From Pseudogymnoascus destructans (Eukaryota > Ascomycota > Leotiomycetes > Thelebolales > Thelebolaceae): a DNA stretch of 64,000 nucleotides. Of this stretch, positions 32,101-43,345 are shown one piece after another. The position numbers were made by a program, and so were the translations under genes. Positions within the stretch are counted from its first letter, which is position 1. Each line of letters starts with the position of its first letter. The notes under the pieces are model-generated. The model saw only the letters and a list, made by a program, of their open reading frames with translations. It did not search any database and was not told the DNA's origin. The stretch lies in contig NW_020167520.1 of assembly GCF_001641265.1 (NCBI RefSeq), forward strand, positions 2,046,001 to 2,110,000. The letters are read 5' to 3'.

Positions 32101-35100
32101 CTAGTTTGTGTCAGTTCGAGGACCCAGGGAGAAACTGCTGCCGAAGCGCGAAAGGGACTTGAGAATGGGCTGGTTTTGGGGTTGAACATCTCTTGACTGT
32201 TCGGCCGAAGAAATGTTTGACGTTTGGCCTACTTTTGGTTCCAATAATCCACCTATTGCTGCAGCCGTATTGGAAGCTGTGGCAGTTGTTGGCTTTGATG
32301 GTCCATTGCTGGACTGCTGATGCCTAGATGATGACTCGGGAGCGATCCCAGTGAGCATACCGTTTCGTTTGACATCTAAAGCACGAGAAACAACCTTATC
32401 TCGGAAACCACTATCGCTTTTAAAGTGGGCAGTCATTTCCTTAACTCTCGAGGTCAACAAGTCATGGTTATCGCCAGTAGATAGTTGAAGGTTTTTATAA
32501 ATCGAAGCTGCGAGACCTTCGGAAGCTTGCTCTTGGCTATGACCGCCTTGCTGCAAGGACAGCTTAAGGTTGTGGATGAGATCCTGAGAACCCACTGGCT
32601 GACGCGGCTGCGTATGCCGAGAAGTAGTGGGGGTGCTAGGCAACGGCAAGGGGGATCTACCACCCGCACTCTTCACTGAACTTGGTTCCTTCGAAGATCT
32701 AACGGGAGAAACTAGTGGTTGTGTCCCATGTTGTGAATCTTCTGCGATAGATATTGTTCCACTTCCCATGATAGGAGGCCGACCAGGTGTGCGTTGCGCT
32801 TGAGAGGACGGTACTACCGGTCTTGGGGTACGAAGTCGAAATGGGGAATCACTACGGTTTGTATCCGTAGATTGAATGGCTGCACCCGGTTGCTGGGAAG
32901 GTGGTGGAACCATTTTAGGTATGATAGAGTGAGCTTCAGCGCCTTGGCTGTGTAATACCGTTGGGGATACATCCGATTGCGATTTCACACTATCGGCGTA
33001 TAGAGCCTCATTTTTGAGTCTCTCCATAACTAATCGCTGATTGACCAGTGCCTGCCATGCCACAGGGTCCGAGCGCTTCAATTTTTCATCTTGAAGGAGC
33101 TGCCGAACTTCTTTTCGTTCTTCTGCAGTAAGGTTGTCATCGCCTTTGCGATTGAAGGTATCTGTCATGATTATGTGTCGAATGCTAGGTGTATCGGTCT
33201 GAGAATCCAAGATCTTGTCAAGTACAGATGGGTCCATTCCTCTGACATTAGCGAGATTCTTCTGCTCGACGTGTTTGGGCTTAAACAAGAATTCACCCTT
33301 TTCACGCTTCGCCACAGCGAAAATATGCTGCTTATCAACCAATTGCGAAGCTAGTTGTTTTTTGAAGACAGCTTTGTTGTGAAGCTTCTCCTCGAAAGTT
33401 CCGCCTGCAATGAAGCGATAGACATAGACGGGTTTTTTCTGACCAAGTCTGTATGCACGGCCAACTGCTTGTTCTTCATTGATTGGATTCCATTTGAAGT
33501 CGAAAATAATGACACGGTTCGCTCCATAAAGATTAAGCCCTAAGCCGCCAGCCGTGGTCGAAATGAGGTATACCTCCGTATCTCCAGTGTTGAATTCTTT
33601 GGTGAGTCCCTGGCGCTTCGTCATTGGTGTGCTTCCATCAAGTCGACCATAGTTTCGCTTCGTTAACTTGCAAAGATTCTCCAGATAGTCAAGAGTTGCA
33701 ATTGTTGTGGAGAATATAAGAACTTTGTCTCCGACTTCCCTGGAAGCATCCAGAATTTGGACCAGGATTTTTGTCTTGTACGAATTGTTTGCGTTTTCCG
33801 TTCCTGGTCCATAGCCACCGAAGAGATCCGCGACCTCACTAATTAGAGCCTGCGAGATATCGCTAGGAACAACAATGTCTCCATCGGCATCGCCATTTGA
33901 GGCTATTCTTGCTTTGTTTTTTCGTTCGGTCAGCTTATTTTTGAAGCAGATCGGGTGGTTGCAGAGGAGGGCCAATATTCCAATCCAAGACCAAAGAGTA
34001 GTTTGGCGTATTTTTCCACTCTCAGTGAATTGATCTTCATCAAGCGGAGACTCAAGCATTGCTTTCACGTAGATGGTATAAGCCTTGTGCTGTAAGTCAG
34101 TTAACGGGACCGTAATAATGAACTCTATCTTCGGTTTCAAGTCGTTTTTCAAGACTGATGAATCGGCCCTGTTGACCTTGGGGGAAATATCTTCCTTCAA
34201 GACTTCTAGCATCTTCAACGCCCGTCGACGTTCAGCAATCGTACTGTTTCCGTAGAGGCCCTCTTGAATAGGCTCGACAAATTTCGCGCGGAATTCACCG
34301 ATAGGGCCGAGGTAATTGGGTGCGATCCATTCAATCATCGAATGGTACTCCTCAACATTGTTGGAAAGGGGTGACCCAGTCAATGCGATGCGGCTTTTCG
34401 ATTTGAATCGAGTCGCAGCGATGGTAAGCGCAGAATTTGTATTTCTAAGCTTGTGAGCTTCGTCGGCAATGATGATATTTGGCCCTTTGAGGAGTTGTTC
34501 TTCTACGACTTCGAAAGTAGCCTGGTCTATGATCGGTTTTTTGTCCTCTTTTGGACCCATGTTCAGCATATTTCTAAACATTTCAAAGCCGAGAAGAAGA
34601 ATGCCCCCATTTTTATACCACAAGTCAATTTCGGCCAAGCGCTGCTCAATCTTCATATTGGAGTCGACCTTTCGAAACCTCCCAATTTTCGGGCCCACAT
34701 CTTTTTCTGGCACCCAAGTGAGCAGCTCGTCCATCCAGTTATCCATGAGTCCAGGTGGGGAGAGTATCAGAGTTCTTGAGCGCTTTAGCTTTTCGGGAAT
34801 CTGGGAAGACACAGACGAGTCTTCGGAGCATGCAGCCTCGGCGATGGCAACGAGTAATGTAATGACTTGCATTGTTTTTCCCAAGCCCATTGTATGAGCC
34901 AGGAGACATCCCTGCGATGCGCCGCCTTTTGAGACAATCTGGCTCCACATAAATCGGACGCCATCAATCTGATGGTTTTTGATCCGGCTGCCAATATGGT
35001 CGTGGACAAAAATGAAGCCTTCCTGTTCAAACTTTGACTCATTGATAATGATTTTTGCTCGATCTGAATTTAGTGACGAACCAGTTTGGGCCAATTTTTT

Positions 35101-38100
35101 ACGAAGAATTTGGCGGCGACCTTCTTGCTCTTGTAGTCGCATCTGGTCGTCTTCTCTTAACTTGCGGGCCTCAACGTTCTCGAAGATTTTACGTTGGCGT
35201 TTTCTAGGGGTTTTCAGCTGTTCTTCATCACTAAGAATGGGGCGTGTGACTAGACTTCTTTTTGTGCGCAACAATGGCTCTTCGTCGTCGTCGTCGTCGT
35301 AAGCTAAATGAGCCGTTACATCGACATACGCCTCTACCGCCACAAGACATACTCGAGTAAAGGGCCCAAACTTCGGTGTATTGTCTATTAGCTTCTGACA
35401 GGTTTTTGGCGCCAGGCGATCTTTTCTGTTTTTTTTTTTTTTGCAATCGACATACATTTCGAAAAGCCTGATCACACCCGTGAAGATACGGAAAGTCTTC
35501 GGGTCCATTCCTCTAAGCCTATCTTTTCCGTCACGGCATTCTCGCATAACATCGATAGTCTGGGTCCAAAGTTCATCTGGACTGTGAGCAGAGAGTAATT
35601 CGGAAATGCTTGTTCTTGCTTCTTTAGGCATATTGTGGAGAACCGCAATCACTAGGCGTGCCGGGTCGTTTTCTTCCTCCCACGCCTTATAACCATATGA
35701 GGCGATGACGGCTGGTTTATCATATGGAATGTCTTTTGGCGGTTTATTCACTACCAGTGATTTTTCAGCATCTGATTGGACACCAGACTCCGAAGCTCGG
35801 CTTCCCTCTATATTGGAAGATCTGGCTTTCAGAGTATTGCTTCCTAATGAGGACACACCCACAGCAGTCTTCCGCCGGGATTTGGATGGAGTGACGAGAT
35901 CGATGATTTCTGGAGAATCTGAGAGGAAAGTCAAATCGACAAAGTTGGCAGAGCTTTCATCCACAGACGTGCCATGCCGGAGGCGCGACGAGGCTGGGGT
36001 CTGCGAGGACGACAACGGGGAGCTGGGAGGCAAATTTTGACGGGACAGCTTGTGGTCGATATCGCTGACCTTATCAACAGTCGGGGTATCGTCCACAGCA
36101 CCGCATTCAACAGACGGAGCGAGGTCTCCATAGTTTTGAACACGACGTGAAGTCACCTTTTTGATGCTCCTCCGAAATTTCGAATCATCAGACCCTGTGA
36201 CTAGCTCATTCGCGTCACTGCACTCACTTTCTTCGTCACTGACAATAAACCCTTCCATTTCATCGCCAGAACTTGCTGAATCGCTCTCAGTATCGATAAT
36301 CTCTTCATCGGCTCCCAAGTCAAGATGTTGGACCTTCGTTTTTTTAGATTTCGGAGCAGGCAAATTTGGTGGAGATGGCTTCGCGGGTGCTTTCGTCTGT
36401 TCCAGAACTGATATTTGCCACAGAAGGTCTTCGCGGTCGAAAATGCTCTGTTCCATAATTTGGCACTGCCTATGAACTTGCTTCTGCGTAGTCCACTGGT
36501 CATTTAGAATTTCTTGGCGCATTTTGACCAGTCTGTCATTCACAATCCGGTCAAGGTGTTGCTGGGCCGCATTAATTTTCTCTCTCTTGGCATTGCGCGT
36601 TCGAGACTTTTGCCAAATACTCCACGCTTTCGGCTGCCGTTTAGGAAGCTGCTCGTTGTGCCATTTGGTATGAAGCAGAGCCATGCCCTGATCAAGTGCC
36701 TCACTGACTTCCTCACTGGTTAGAGGGTGCCTCTTTGATACAATCGAGTCTTTTTCTTGAGGCCCTCGTTCCTCCTCAATCTCACGCCAAGTCTCAATAT
36801 CATATTCACCATCCTCATCAGATTCACCAAAAATCGGAAGCACTTTATCTCCTCCATCAATGTGGCGATATTTCTCGAGCGCGACCTCTGGATCCCAATT
36901 GTCATACGACGTTGGACCACCCAAGGCCATGTTTTCTGGCAAATTGAAACTTAAAAACCGCTCGCCCTCGTCACCATTAATTGACGCCGATTGTTTTTGT
37001 TGTTCCAAATTCAACTCAGGCCATGATGTTAGATCTTCTCTCGTAGTTATAACGTCGCCATTTGGTGTTGTATGAAATAGCGAGAATGAAGGAGTTTGGA
37101 ACCTCGGCTTTAGTCTTGAAGGATAGGGGATCACCGCCGTGAAGCCCTTCCCATGTCGGCGAAAGTCGACAGCTTGCGAACGTAGAAGAAAGTTCATCCT
37201 TTTGTTGACATATAGACGTCGGCCCGTTGATATATCTGCGTATGACTGGCAAAAGTCGCCGTCGCCGCCATCTGCCAAAGGAACTTCTTTTCCGACCGGG
37301 ACTCCAGAATAAAAAATACTGTCCACGGCTAGACTTTTCTTGCCAAGATAACCATCTGCTAGGCTTGCAGTAGACTTTTGTAAGCGGTTCTTTGACTCGG
37401 CTTCATGTGCCAGCTTCCTAGCTGCCTCGAGAGCGTTAACTCCACCCGATATCATGGAAGAGCCAGGCGCAGCCGGCTCAGGTGGGCGGAATATATGTGG
37501 AATTATCCCGTCGTGGCCTGGTTGGGGTACTGGGACCATGCGCTTCTTCCCATCGTCACCCGTAAATACAACTCCTGGTTCCAAATTTTGAGGGTCATAA
37601 ATCCGAACGTTGTCTGCAGCAGTTGGGATCTCTCTGTGACGCTCTGGATCGATGGATTGGGAGAGTAACGTTGGCGCCAGACGCTTTATTTTATTTCTAT
37701 TGCCAATTGCAGCCAGTCCTTCGGAATGCAACTGTGATCGACCACCGTCATCGGCGTCAACAGAAGGTGGTACAGGGCCATTTTGAGCAACAATCGGCTC
37801 GGGCGTATGGGACCTCAAATTTACCTGGGGGGGTTCCTTTGTAGTTATCTGGCTTTCACCATGGATTTCCGGCAACACACCATCCTCCGTAGGCAAACGG
37901 GTATAAGCCTTGCTTGTGGTGACAGATCTTTCGGATTCTCTGAAATCTCCACCATCGAGTCTCGACTGTAGTCCATGTTGCTGCACGAAATGAGCGTATT
38001 GCTGACTCTTTCCTCGGAAGTGAGATATCGCATGAAGTATTGTAGCCCGGTATTTTATAGAACGAGGGCCTACAAGGCCAAAGTCATCTCTCAATGTCTG

Positions 38101-38406
38101 ATGGGTGATCTCAGTCAATAACCAAGGGCCATCTATTTCATGTTCGCGCAAGTTGATCTCGAGTTGTTTTGCATCAGGTAAGAGTTGTGTTGCAAACAGA
38201 GGAGGCCAAGTTCGATTCTCTGTGCATAGCTCCTGGACAACTCGATCAGTGTCCCATGTCCATGGATCTTCCTCGTCCATGGTGGACTGTGTGTCGGTGA
38301 ACTCGTTGTGTGAGCATGTGTCCGATTGCTGTGGTGATTTAATGGATGTGAGCCAGTTCGATACGGCTCGCCGACTCTGGCCTATTATATCAACATCATT
38401 AGCCAT
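32101..38406 (-). CDS. SNF2-family chromatin-remodelling ATPase (ATRX/ARIP4-Rad54-like), single exon
   Basis: 2,101 residues from ATG 38406 (MANDVDIIGQSRRAVSNW). N-terminal SAM-like segment around residues 50-130 (WTWDTDRVVQELC .. GPWLLTEITHQTLRDDFGL), then long charged disordered regions with acidic patches. The ATPase core starts near residue 1140: motif I TMGLGKTMQVITLL (about 1175), motif II ADEAHKLRN (about 1317), motif III LTGSPLSNNVEEYHSMIEW, helicase C motif V STTAGGLGLNLYGANRVI, motif VI QAVGRAYRLGQKKPVYVYRF (about 1650). The GSPLSNN and extended linker put it in the Rad54/ATRX-like group rather than Snf2 proper. The C-terminal 350 residues are Ser/Pro/Gln-rich. Likely nuclear; exact target unknown. 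No intron and no defect seen across 6.3 kb. Confidence 0.9.
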   Translation of the reverse strand: MANDVDIIGQSRRAVSNWLTSIKSPQQSDTCSHNEFTDTQSTMDEEDPWTWDTDRVVQELCTENRTWPPLFATQLLPDAKQLEINLREHEIDGPWLLTEITHQTLRDDFGLVGPRSIKYRATILHAISHFRGKSQQYAHFVQQHGLQSRLDGGDFRESERSVTTSKAYTRLPTEDGVLPEIHGESQITTKEPPQVNLRSHTPEPIVAQNGPVPPSVDADDGGRSQLHSEGLAAIGNRNKIKRLAPTLLSQSIDPERHREIPTAADNVRIYDPQNLEPGVVFTGDDGKKRMVPVPQPGHDGIIPHIFRPPEPAAPGSSMISGGVNALEAARKLAHEAESKNRLQKSTASLADGYLGKKSLAVDSIFYSGVPVGKEVPLADGGDGDFCQSYADISTGRRLYVNKRMNFLLRSQAVDFRRHGKGFTAVIPYPSRLKPRFQTPSFSLFHTTPNGDVITTREDLTSWPELNLEQQKQSASINGDEGERFLSFNLPENMALGGPTSYDNWDPEVALEKYRHIDGGDKVLPIFGESDEDGEYDIETWREIEEERGPQEKDSIVSKRHPLTSEEVSEALDQGMALLHTKWHNEQLPKRQPKAWSIWQKSRTRNAKREKINAAQQHLDRIVNDRLVKMRQEILNDQWTTQKQVHRQCQIMEQSIFDREDLLWQISVLEQTKAPAKPSPPNLPAPKSKKTKVQHLDLGADEEIIDTESDSASSGDEMEGFIVSDEESECSDANELVTGSDDSKFRRSIKKVTSRRVQNYGDLAPSVECGAVDDTPTVDKVSDIDHKLSRQNLPPSSPLSSSQTPASSRLRHGTSVDESSANFVDLTFLSDSPEIIDLVTPSKSRRKTAVGVSSLGSNTLKARSSNIEGSRASESGVQSDAEKSLVVNKPPKDIPYDKPAVIASYGYKAWEEENDPARLVIAVLHNMPKEARTSISELLSAHSPDELWTQTIDVMRECRDGKDRLRGMDPKTFRIFTGVIRLFEMYVDCKKKKNRKDRLAPKTCQKLIDNTPKFGPFTRVCLVAVEAYVDVTAHLAYDDDDDEEPLLRTKRSLVTRPILSDEEQLKTPRKRQRKIFENVEARKLREDDQMRLQEQEGRRQILRKKLAQTGSSLNSDRAKIIINESKFEQEGFIFVHDHIGSRIKNHQIDGVRFMWSQIVSKGGASQGCLLAHTMGLGKTMQVITLLVAIAEAACSEDSSVSSQIPEKLKRSRTLILSPPGLMDNWMDELLTWVPEKDVGPKIGRFRKVDSNMKIEQRLAEIDLWYKNGGILLLGFEMFRNMLNMGPKEDKKPIIDQATFEVVEEQLLKGPNIIIADEAHKLRNTNSALTIAATRFKSKSRIALTGSPLSNNVEEYHSMIEWIAPNYLGPIGEFRAKFVEPIQEGLYGNSTIAERRRALKMLEVLKEDISPKVNRADSSVLKNDLKPKIEFIITVPLTDLQHKAYTIYVKAMLESPLDEDQFTESGKIRQTTLWSWIGILALLCNHPICFKNKLTERKNKARIASNGDADGDIVVPSDISQALISEVADLFGGYGPGTENANNSYKTKILVQILDASREVGDKVLIFSTTIATLDYLENLCKLTKRNYGRLDGSTPMTKRQGLTKEFNTGDTEVYLISTTAGGLGLNLYGANRVIIFDFKWNPINEEQAVGRAYRLGQKKPVYVYRFIAGGTFEEKLHNKAVFKKQLASQLVDKQHIFAVAKREKGEFLFKPKHVEQKNLANVRGMDPSVLDKILDSQTDTPSIRHIIMTDTFNRKGDDNLTAEERKEVRQLLQDEKLKRSDPVAWQALVNQRLVMERLKNEALYADSVKSQSDVSPTVLHSQGAEAHSIIPKMVPPPSQQPGAAIQSTDTNRSDSPFRLRTPRPVVPSSQAQRTPGRPPIMGSGTISIAEDSQHGTQPLVSPVRSSKEPSSVKSAGGRSPLPLPSTPTTSRHTQPRQPVGSQDLIHNLKLSLQQGGHSQEQASEGLAASIYKNLQLSTGDNHDLLTSRVKEMTAHFKSDSGFRDKVVSRALDVKRNGMLTGIAPESSSRHQQSSNGPSKPTTATASNTAAAIGGLLEPKVGQTSNISSAEQSRDVQPQNQPILKSLSRFGSSFSLGPRTDTN

Positions 38407-39127
38407 TTGGTCCAAAGCGTTTCAGTCAATAGTTTGATGTGGGGAGATCATTACCCATCATGCGCCAGGCTCAGGCGGATTGGATAGATCCTCGGGGGAA
38501 CGAAAGAAGAAAGGTAAGGCTCACTTGTTTGTCTTGGACATGTAAATGAGACTAGAAGAAGTTCGTCGCAGGCATGGTCGACTTGAATGAGGGAAATTGT
38601 CAACGAAATCGAAACTGTGTGGAGGTTTCGCCTTGCTTGGTGTTCGTCGAGAAGGAGAGAGAAAACAACGTAAGAAAATAAAATAGAAAAGAAGGGAATC
38701 AATTCGAATTGAAGCGACTTCAAAGTGGCCTTCTAGGATAGTTGCTGGACAGAAATGTTGGAATGTAGAAAGGAAGATGAGTGGTTAATTTTTGGGTCGC
38801 GCCTTGTCGAACGTCCTTATCGCAATCTTTTGATCGCGTTGTCAGGTGCGATCGTGGGGTGTGATTCTGGCCGCTTCCGGGGCCACGGCATAAGTAGCCC
38901 CGTGTTTGAGGAAATATTTCAACCCCGCTTAGTCACGTTGCTTTACTTCTAAGCCTGGAATATATCTCACACAATTGATCCGTCTGATGACAAATGCATG
39001 CTATTTATTCATCTATTCACACAACATTACCTGGATTTCACTTCAATTTCACCTTGAAGTTATTTCCTTCAAATAATTGCTTTCCACTACATCTTAAAGA
39101 GAGCCGGGTTTTGTGCTGAGTTAAACG
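38407..39127. promoter_or_regulatory. Divergent promoter region, SNF2 ATPase and glutathione synthetase
   Basis: About 720 bp between divergent starts; small frames only. Should carry both promoters. Confidence 0.5.
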
Positions 39128-40905
39128 ATGGTCTACAAATCATACCATCGAGAGCCGACGCCGGATCAAATCGCACATATTTCTGCGCTTATTAAAGACT
39201 GGTCAATTGCACATGGGCTGGCTGTGAGGCCTCCGCCGGCTCTTGTTGCATCGGAGTCAGACCCTCATGGCATTTTGGCAACAACTGCGCCAGTCACATT
39301 ACTGCCCAGTCCATTTCCACAAGTCTGCTTTGAGCAGGCTAGCTCTGTTCAGACCGCATATAATGGGCTTTATGCTTCGATTTCTCGGGATGAGGGGTTT
39401 TTAGCCAGTATTGTAGAAGAGTAAGCCATTTTGAATTGAGTTCCGTTCCTTGTTGCTGAGAAGGTTGCTCTGGCCAAACCATATTCTTTCGGACAATTCG
39501 TTGGTTGGAAATTATACTTTTCACGGGTCCCGTCCTAACCTGAAGCAGGATTTTAGAGGTGGACGAATTCATTGCTGAACTTTGGAAAGTCCATCTCAAG
39601 GTGAAGGAAGAAGGATATACCCAGGTACCTTGCTTCTTATTTTCAAAATCGAAAAGATTCTAATTTGGCTGAAGAAACTTTCACTGGGGTTATTTCGCTC
39701 CGATTATATGGTACATCAGGATCTTGAAAGCTCAAATTCGACGCTGCATATCAAACAAGTCGAGTTTAACACCATAGCCTCATCTTTTGGTGGCCTCTCT
39801 TCTCAAACTTCAAAGTTGCACAGGTACGTTGGCTTTTTGCCCCCCCTTTCCCCAACATCTAGGGCCGTCCCTGACGGCGAGAAGATACTTGGCCCGAACT
39901 GCGTACGGTGATCTTGTTGACGATACCTTGAAAGATGGCCGTAATTTGCCCAAAAATGCAAGCACAGAGACGCTTAGCTCAGGGCTCCGTACAGCCTTCA
40001 AAGCCTACGGAGAGTCTGCCGCAAATCACCAGACTTGCATCCTCTTCGTTATCCAAGACCAAGAAAGAAATATATTCGACCAGCGACATCTAGAATATGA
40101 TATTGAAATGAACTCTGACAGTGTACGGGTGTTCCGCCTTCCGTTCTCCAGAATATTAGCAGACACTACCTTGGAATCTACCACACGCCGCGAGCTTCTC
40201 TACCGGCCACCCCACTCACCTTCTGAAGTATATGAAGTGGCTGTCGTCTATTTCCGATCAGCCTACGGCCCATCGGACTATCCAGATCAGGCAGCATGGG
40301 AAGCACGCCTCCACATAGAGCGTTCAAATGCCATAAAGTGTCCCTCGATACTGACACAGCTTGCTGGCGCGAAGAAAGTTCAACAAGTCCTTGCTACTCC
40401 AGTTGAAAACCCTGCGACTTCCATCCTTTCGAAATTCATTCCCGATTCTATGACTCGTACCAGTCTTGAAGAAACGTTCACCAACATCTATCCTCTCGAT
40501 CAAACTCCAGCCGGCCTCTCGGCCCGCGAGCTGGCACTGGACGAGAAAAAGTGCAAAGGATACGTGCTAAAACCACAGCGCGAGGGAGGCGGGAACAACA
40601 TCTATCGCTCTGCCATCCCAGGGTTCCTTCGGTCCCTGCCGGAGTCTCACTGGAAGTCATACATTCTAATGGAGATTATCACGCCGCCACCAGCGCAGAA
40701 CCTGATTTTACGTAACGGTGAGGTGGAGAAGGGAGGTGTCATATGCGAGCTAGGCGTGTATGGCACCTGCCTTTGGAACCAGGAAACTGGTAACATGCTG
40801 AGCAATGAGGGAGGAGGATACTTGCTCAGAACGAAGGGCGATCAGAGCGAAGAGGGTGGAGTGGCTGCTGGATTTGGTGCTATGGACAGTGTTTGGCTTA
40901 ACTGA
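39128..40905 (+). CDS. GSH2: Glutathione synthetase (eukaryotic ATP-grasp type)
   Basis: Joins gamma-glutamylcysteine and glycine with ATP to make glutathione in the cytosol. Exons 39128-39420, 39549-39624, 39675-39823 and 39885-40905 (1,539 nt, 512 residues; yeast Gsh2 491). Conserved blocks: FEQASSVQTAYNGLYASIS, LGLFRSDYMVHQD, KQVEFNTIASSFGGLSSQTS-LHRYLA, FRSAYGPSDYPDQAAWEARL, ERSNAIKCPSILTQLAGAKK, ATP-grasp YVLKPQREGGGNNIYR, LMEIITPPP, and the C-terminal Ala-rich loop GGVAAGFGAMDSVWLN. Intron 3 acceptor choice (GAGAAG before 39885) is set by restoring LHRYLA; an alternative acceptor at 39862 breaks the frame. ATG is the first in frame. Intact. Confidence 0.94.
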
Positions 40906-41853
40906 GCATGCCAGCCTGCTGCAAATGATCGATAGAATAGAACTACAATGATACAAATGGTTTATTGGATACTTTCCATCGTCATAATTCTAGCAGCACC
41001 TGAACTAAAATTAGCGTCTCAGCTAAAAAGATCCGGTCGATTTAAGGTTTCGGTGCCAACCGTCAGTGGTTGCTTCCACGAACTAAGCCCCTCGGGTCTC
41101 TTTTTGAGCCTCCTTAATCTCTATTCATGGAAAAGAAAGAACGACCGTGATTGCTCTTTCCCCTGCTCCTCAACTGAAGGGTATGGATGGAAGGGTCTTT
41201 CTCTCCCATTTAGATTTCGCTATCATTGAAGCATCCCACAACGGACATATCCCTTTGATATTCCACAGATCCTTTGCTCTCCATCTGCCGGCAAGGTACT
41301 GGCTGGAGTCTCCCAAATGTTAGCCACTCCACCGACCGAACTCCTTAAAATCCCATAAATCAAAAGGCGTCTCAAACCAGGTATCGTAGTTCGAGATGCG
41401 AACTAGACTGCAAGCGCCGCAATAGCTCAATTTAATAGTCATTTCAGACTCGACTCAGGCTCTACACGCCAGCTTTAGGCGCATACCGTTCTCATTGCTG
41501 CGAGGACCATCAGCTTTGGTATCATCTGTCTTGAATACCAGCTCACCCCCCTTTCCTCTTTCGCTCAAGCCATAAGTCCGGTCTACCGTTGGCGTCATTT
41601 AGCGTAGTCGAAATGGAAATATAGACCCCTTTGTCGGGGTCGTTATAGCCCAGTCTGAATGAGAATCCCGTAGTAGAAAGCCTGTGGGCAACTCTCAACT
41701 GTTCCTTTCTTCCTTCCTCACCCACAATTCGATATTCCGACGCAGTTTCTCAACAAGAGTCAACGCCATCAACAACTATCAAATCAGCAATACACTCCCT
41801 ATACCCGCCTTTGAAGGCCCTGTAGTTGTTAGCCTCTCATTCTAATCGCCCTC
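40906..41853. other. Intergenic 3' of GSH2
   Basis: About 950 bp with small unsupported frames only. I see no tRNA-like fold or repeat. Confidence 0.5.
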
Positions 41854-42543
41854 ATGATCGTGGCTTCAAAACATTCTCGCCCGGACCAGTGGCCCTCAGT
41901 TCGTCTCGCGCCGCTAGCCACTGTTAACTCCGGCACCTCCAGATTGGCATCGAGGCCAAGCCAAATGGATGTCCGTTACCTTTTAAACCCAGAAGTAACC
42001 CCAGAGTCCGAGCATGGGTCTAGGTTCGCTGGGCATCTGGAAGTCGTTTGCTCCCCCATCGCGCCGTCTTCGCAGTCTTCATCCCCGGGAGCAACATTCG
42101 GGCGCACGCCGCTCCCTGACGTGGCACCGGCTGTATTGACAGGCTCGACGAGTTCGCCTGACGTTCCTATTTCTGGATTAGATCACCTCGCGATGGCTGC
42201 ATCTATGAGAAAGCCATCACCAAAGCACCACATGCAAGCTGGAAGCTACTCGGTGCCAGCTAAAAAGGTGACGAGAACATATATCGAGGAGGTTTTGACA
42301 GAACGGGGCCAATCAATGACGTCGCATGACATCTACAAGGCTATAATTGTCATCCCGAATGTAAAGCTCGCGCCCCAGAGCGTGCGTAAGGAACTGTCTC
42401 GCTTTACGTCGTCGTTTGAACCCCTCCGGGATTCGACATGGGCGCTGAAGAGCTGGGGATTGTCGGCTTGTAGAATGTCGCGCAGATTTGGCACTGGCGG
42501 GGGCACAAAGGAGGCGAGGCAAAGACGGGCGGCCAGGAAATAA
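41854..42543 (+). CDS. Hypothetical protein with a winged-helix-like C-terminus
   Basis: 229 residues in one exon from ATG 41854; an internal ATG (MDVRYLLNPEVTPES, 41967) resembles the start of many fungal nuclear regulators and could be the real one. Residues 40-120 are Ser/Pro-rich. Residues about 140-205 (RTYIEEVLTERGQSMTSHDI, then SVRKELSRF and FEPLRDSTWALKSW) have the spacing of a HARE-HTH or related winged helix: helix, T-S-H-D-I-Y-K-A helix, S-V-R-K-E-L recognition-like helix, and a terminal W-A-L strand. The basic tail (KEARQRRAARK) suggests nucleic-acid contact. The family call is inference from pattern; no function is claimed. The downstream DNA is repeat-rich. Confidence 0.55.
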   Translation: MIVASKHSRPDQWPSVRLAPLATVNSGTSRLASRPSQMDVRYLLNPEVTPESEHGSRFAGHLEVVCSPIAPSSQSSSPGATFGRTPLPDVAPAVLTGSTSSPDVPISGLDHLAMAASMRKPSPKHHMQAGSYSVPAKKVTRTYIEEVLTERGQSMTSHDIYKAIIVIPNVKLAPQSVRKELSRFTSSFEPLRDSTWALKSWGLSACRMSRRFGTGGGTKEARQRRAARK

Positions 42544-43194
42544 TTTATGATTTCGACAGATGGGTAAAGGAGTTTCGGCGTTTTGTTCGACTTTGTTTCT
42601 GTATATCGACCGACTGAGAGATGGATGGTGTGCCATGGAGCCCTTGGGAGAGCGGATTCGCAACCGGAAAAAAGGACACGGCCCAACTTCGACAACCACA
42701 CAAGCGACTGCCACTGGACGACGCCGACACCATCTAACCGCATCTTGAAAACTAATATGCCTTTTGAAAAACTTGCTTCTTGGATATTGGAAAACGCACC
42801 GCGGAATCGTATTTTGAAATTTAACAAACAATAACCTCGGAAAAAAAACCTCGGAAAACAAACAAACAATCGCCAAAATATTTGCTTCATGTACTTTGGA
42901 TAACACAACCTGTATTGCTTCTTGAAATTAACTTGCTCATTTGTAAACAAATTGTTTCTCCGCTTTGGGCGAACGCAACGCATTCATATTCCTTTGCATT
43001 TTAACAAATTCAGACAAAAAAAACACCCCCTCGGCCCCCTATTCTCCTCGTGGACAACGGCAAACACACACGCCAACCCGCCTTTGGACACTGGAAACAA
43101 CAGCGAGCGCACCACCGATCCATATTGAGACCAGGCCATGGATGGCATCAGCAACATTGACACAAATTTGAAACTGGAAACGAACGCAATCGCA

Positions 43195-43247
43195 TCGACA
43201 ACTTCGACAACTTCGACAACTTCGACAACTTCGACAACTTCGACAAC
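43195..43247. repeat. 9-bp tandem repeat (TCGACAACT)n
   Basis: About six perfect copies of TCGACAACT. Too short in unit for CRISPR; an ordinary microsatellite. Confidence 0.95.
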
Positions 43248-43345
43248 GCCTTAAAAAATCGAAGCCAGACGATAGGTACTAATACCAATAACCCGGATAT
43301 ACTTGTGCAATAAGTATAGTCAAGTGGAGGGATGGAAACGGTTTG

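Noticed and set aside
43195..43247. CRISPR-like regular repeat
   Set aside because: 9-bp units without spacers in a fungal genome; a microsatellite.
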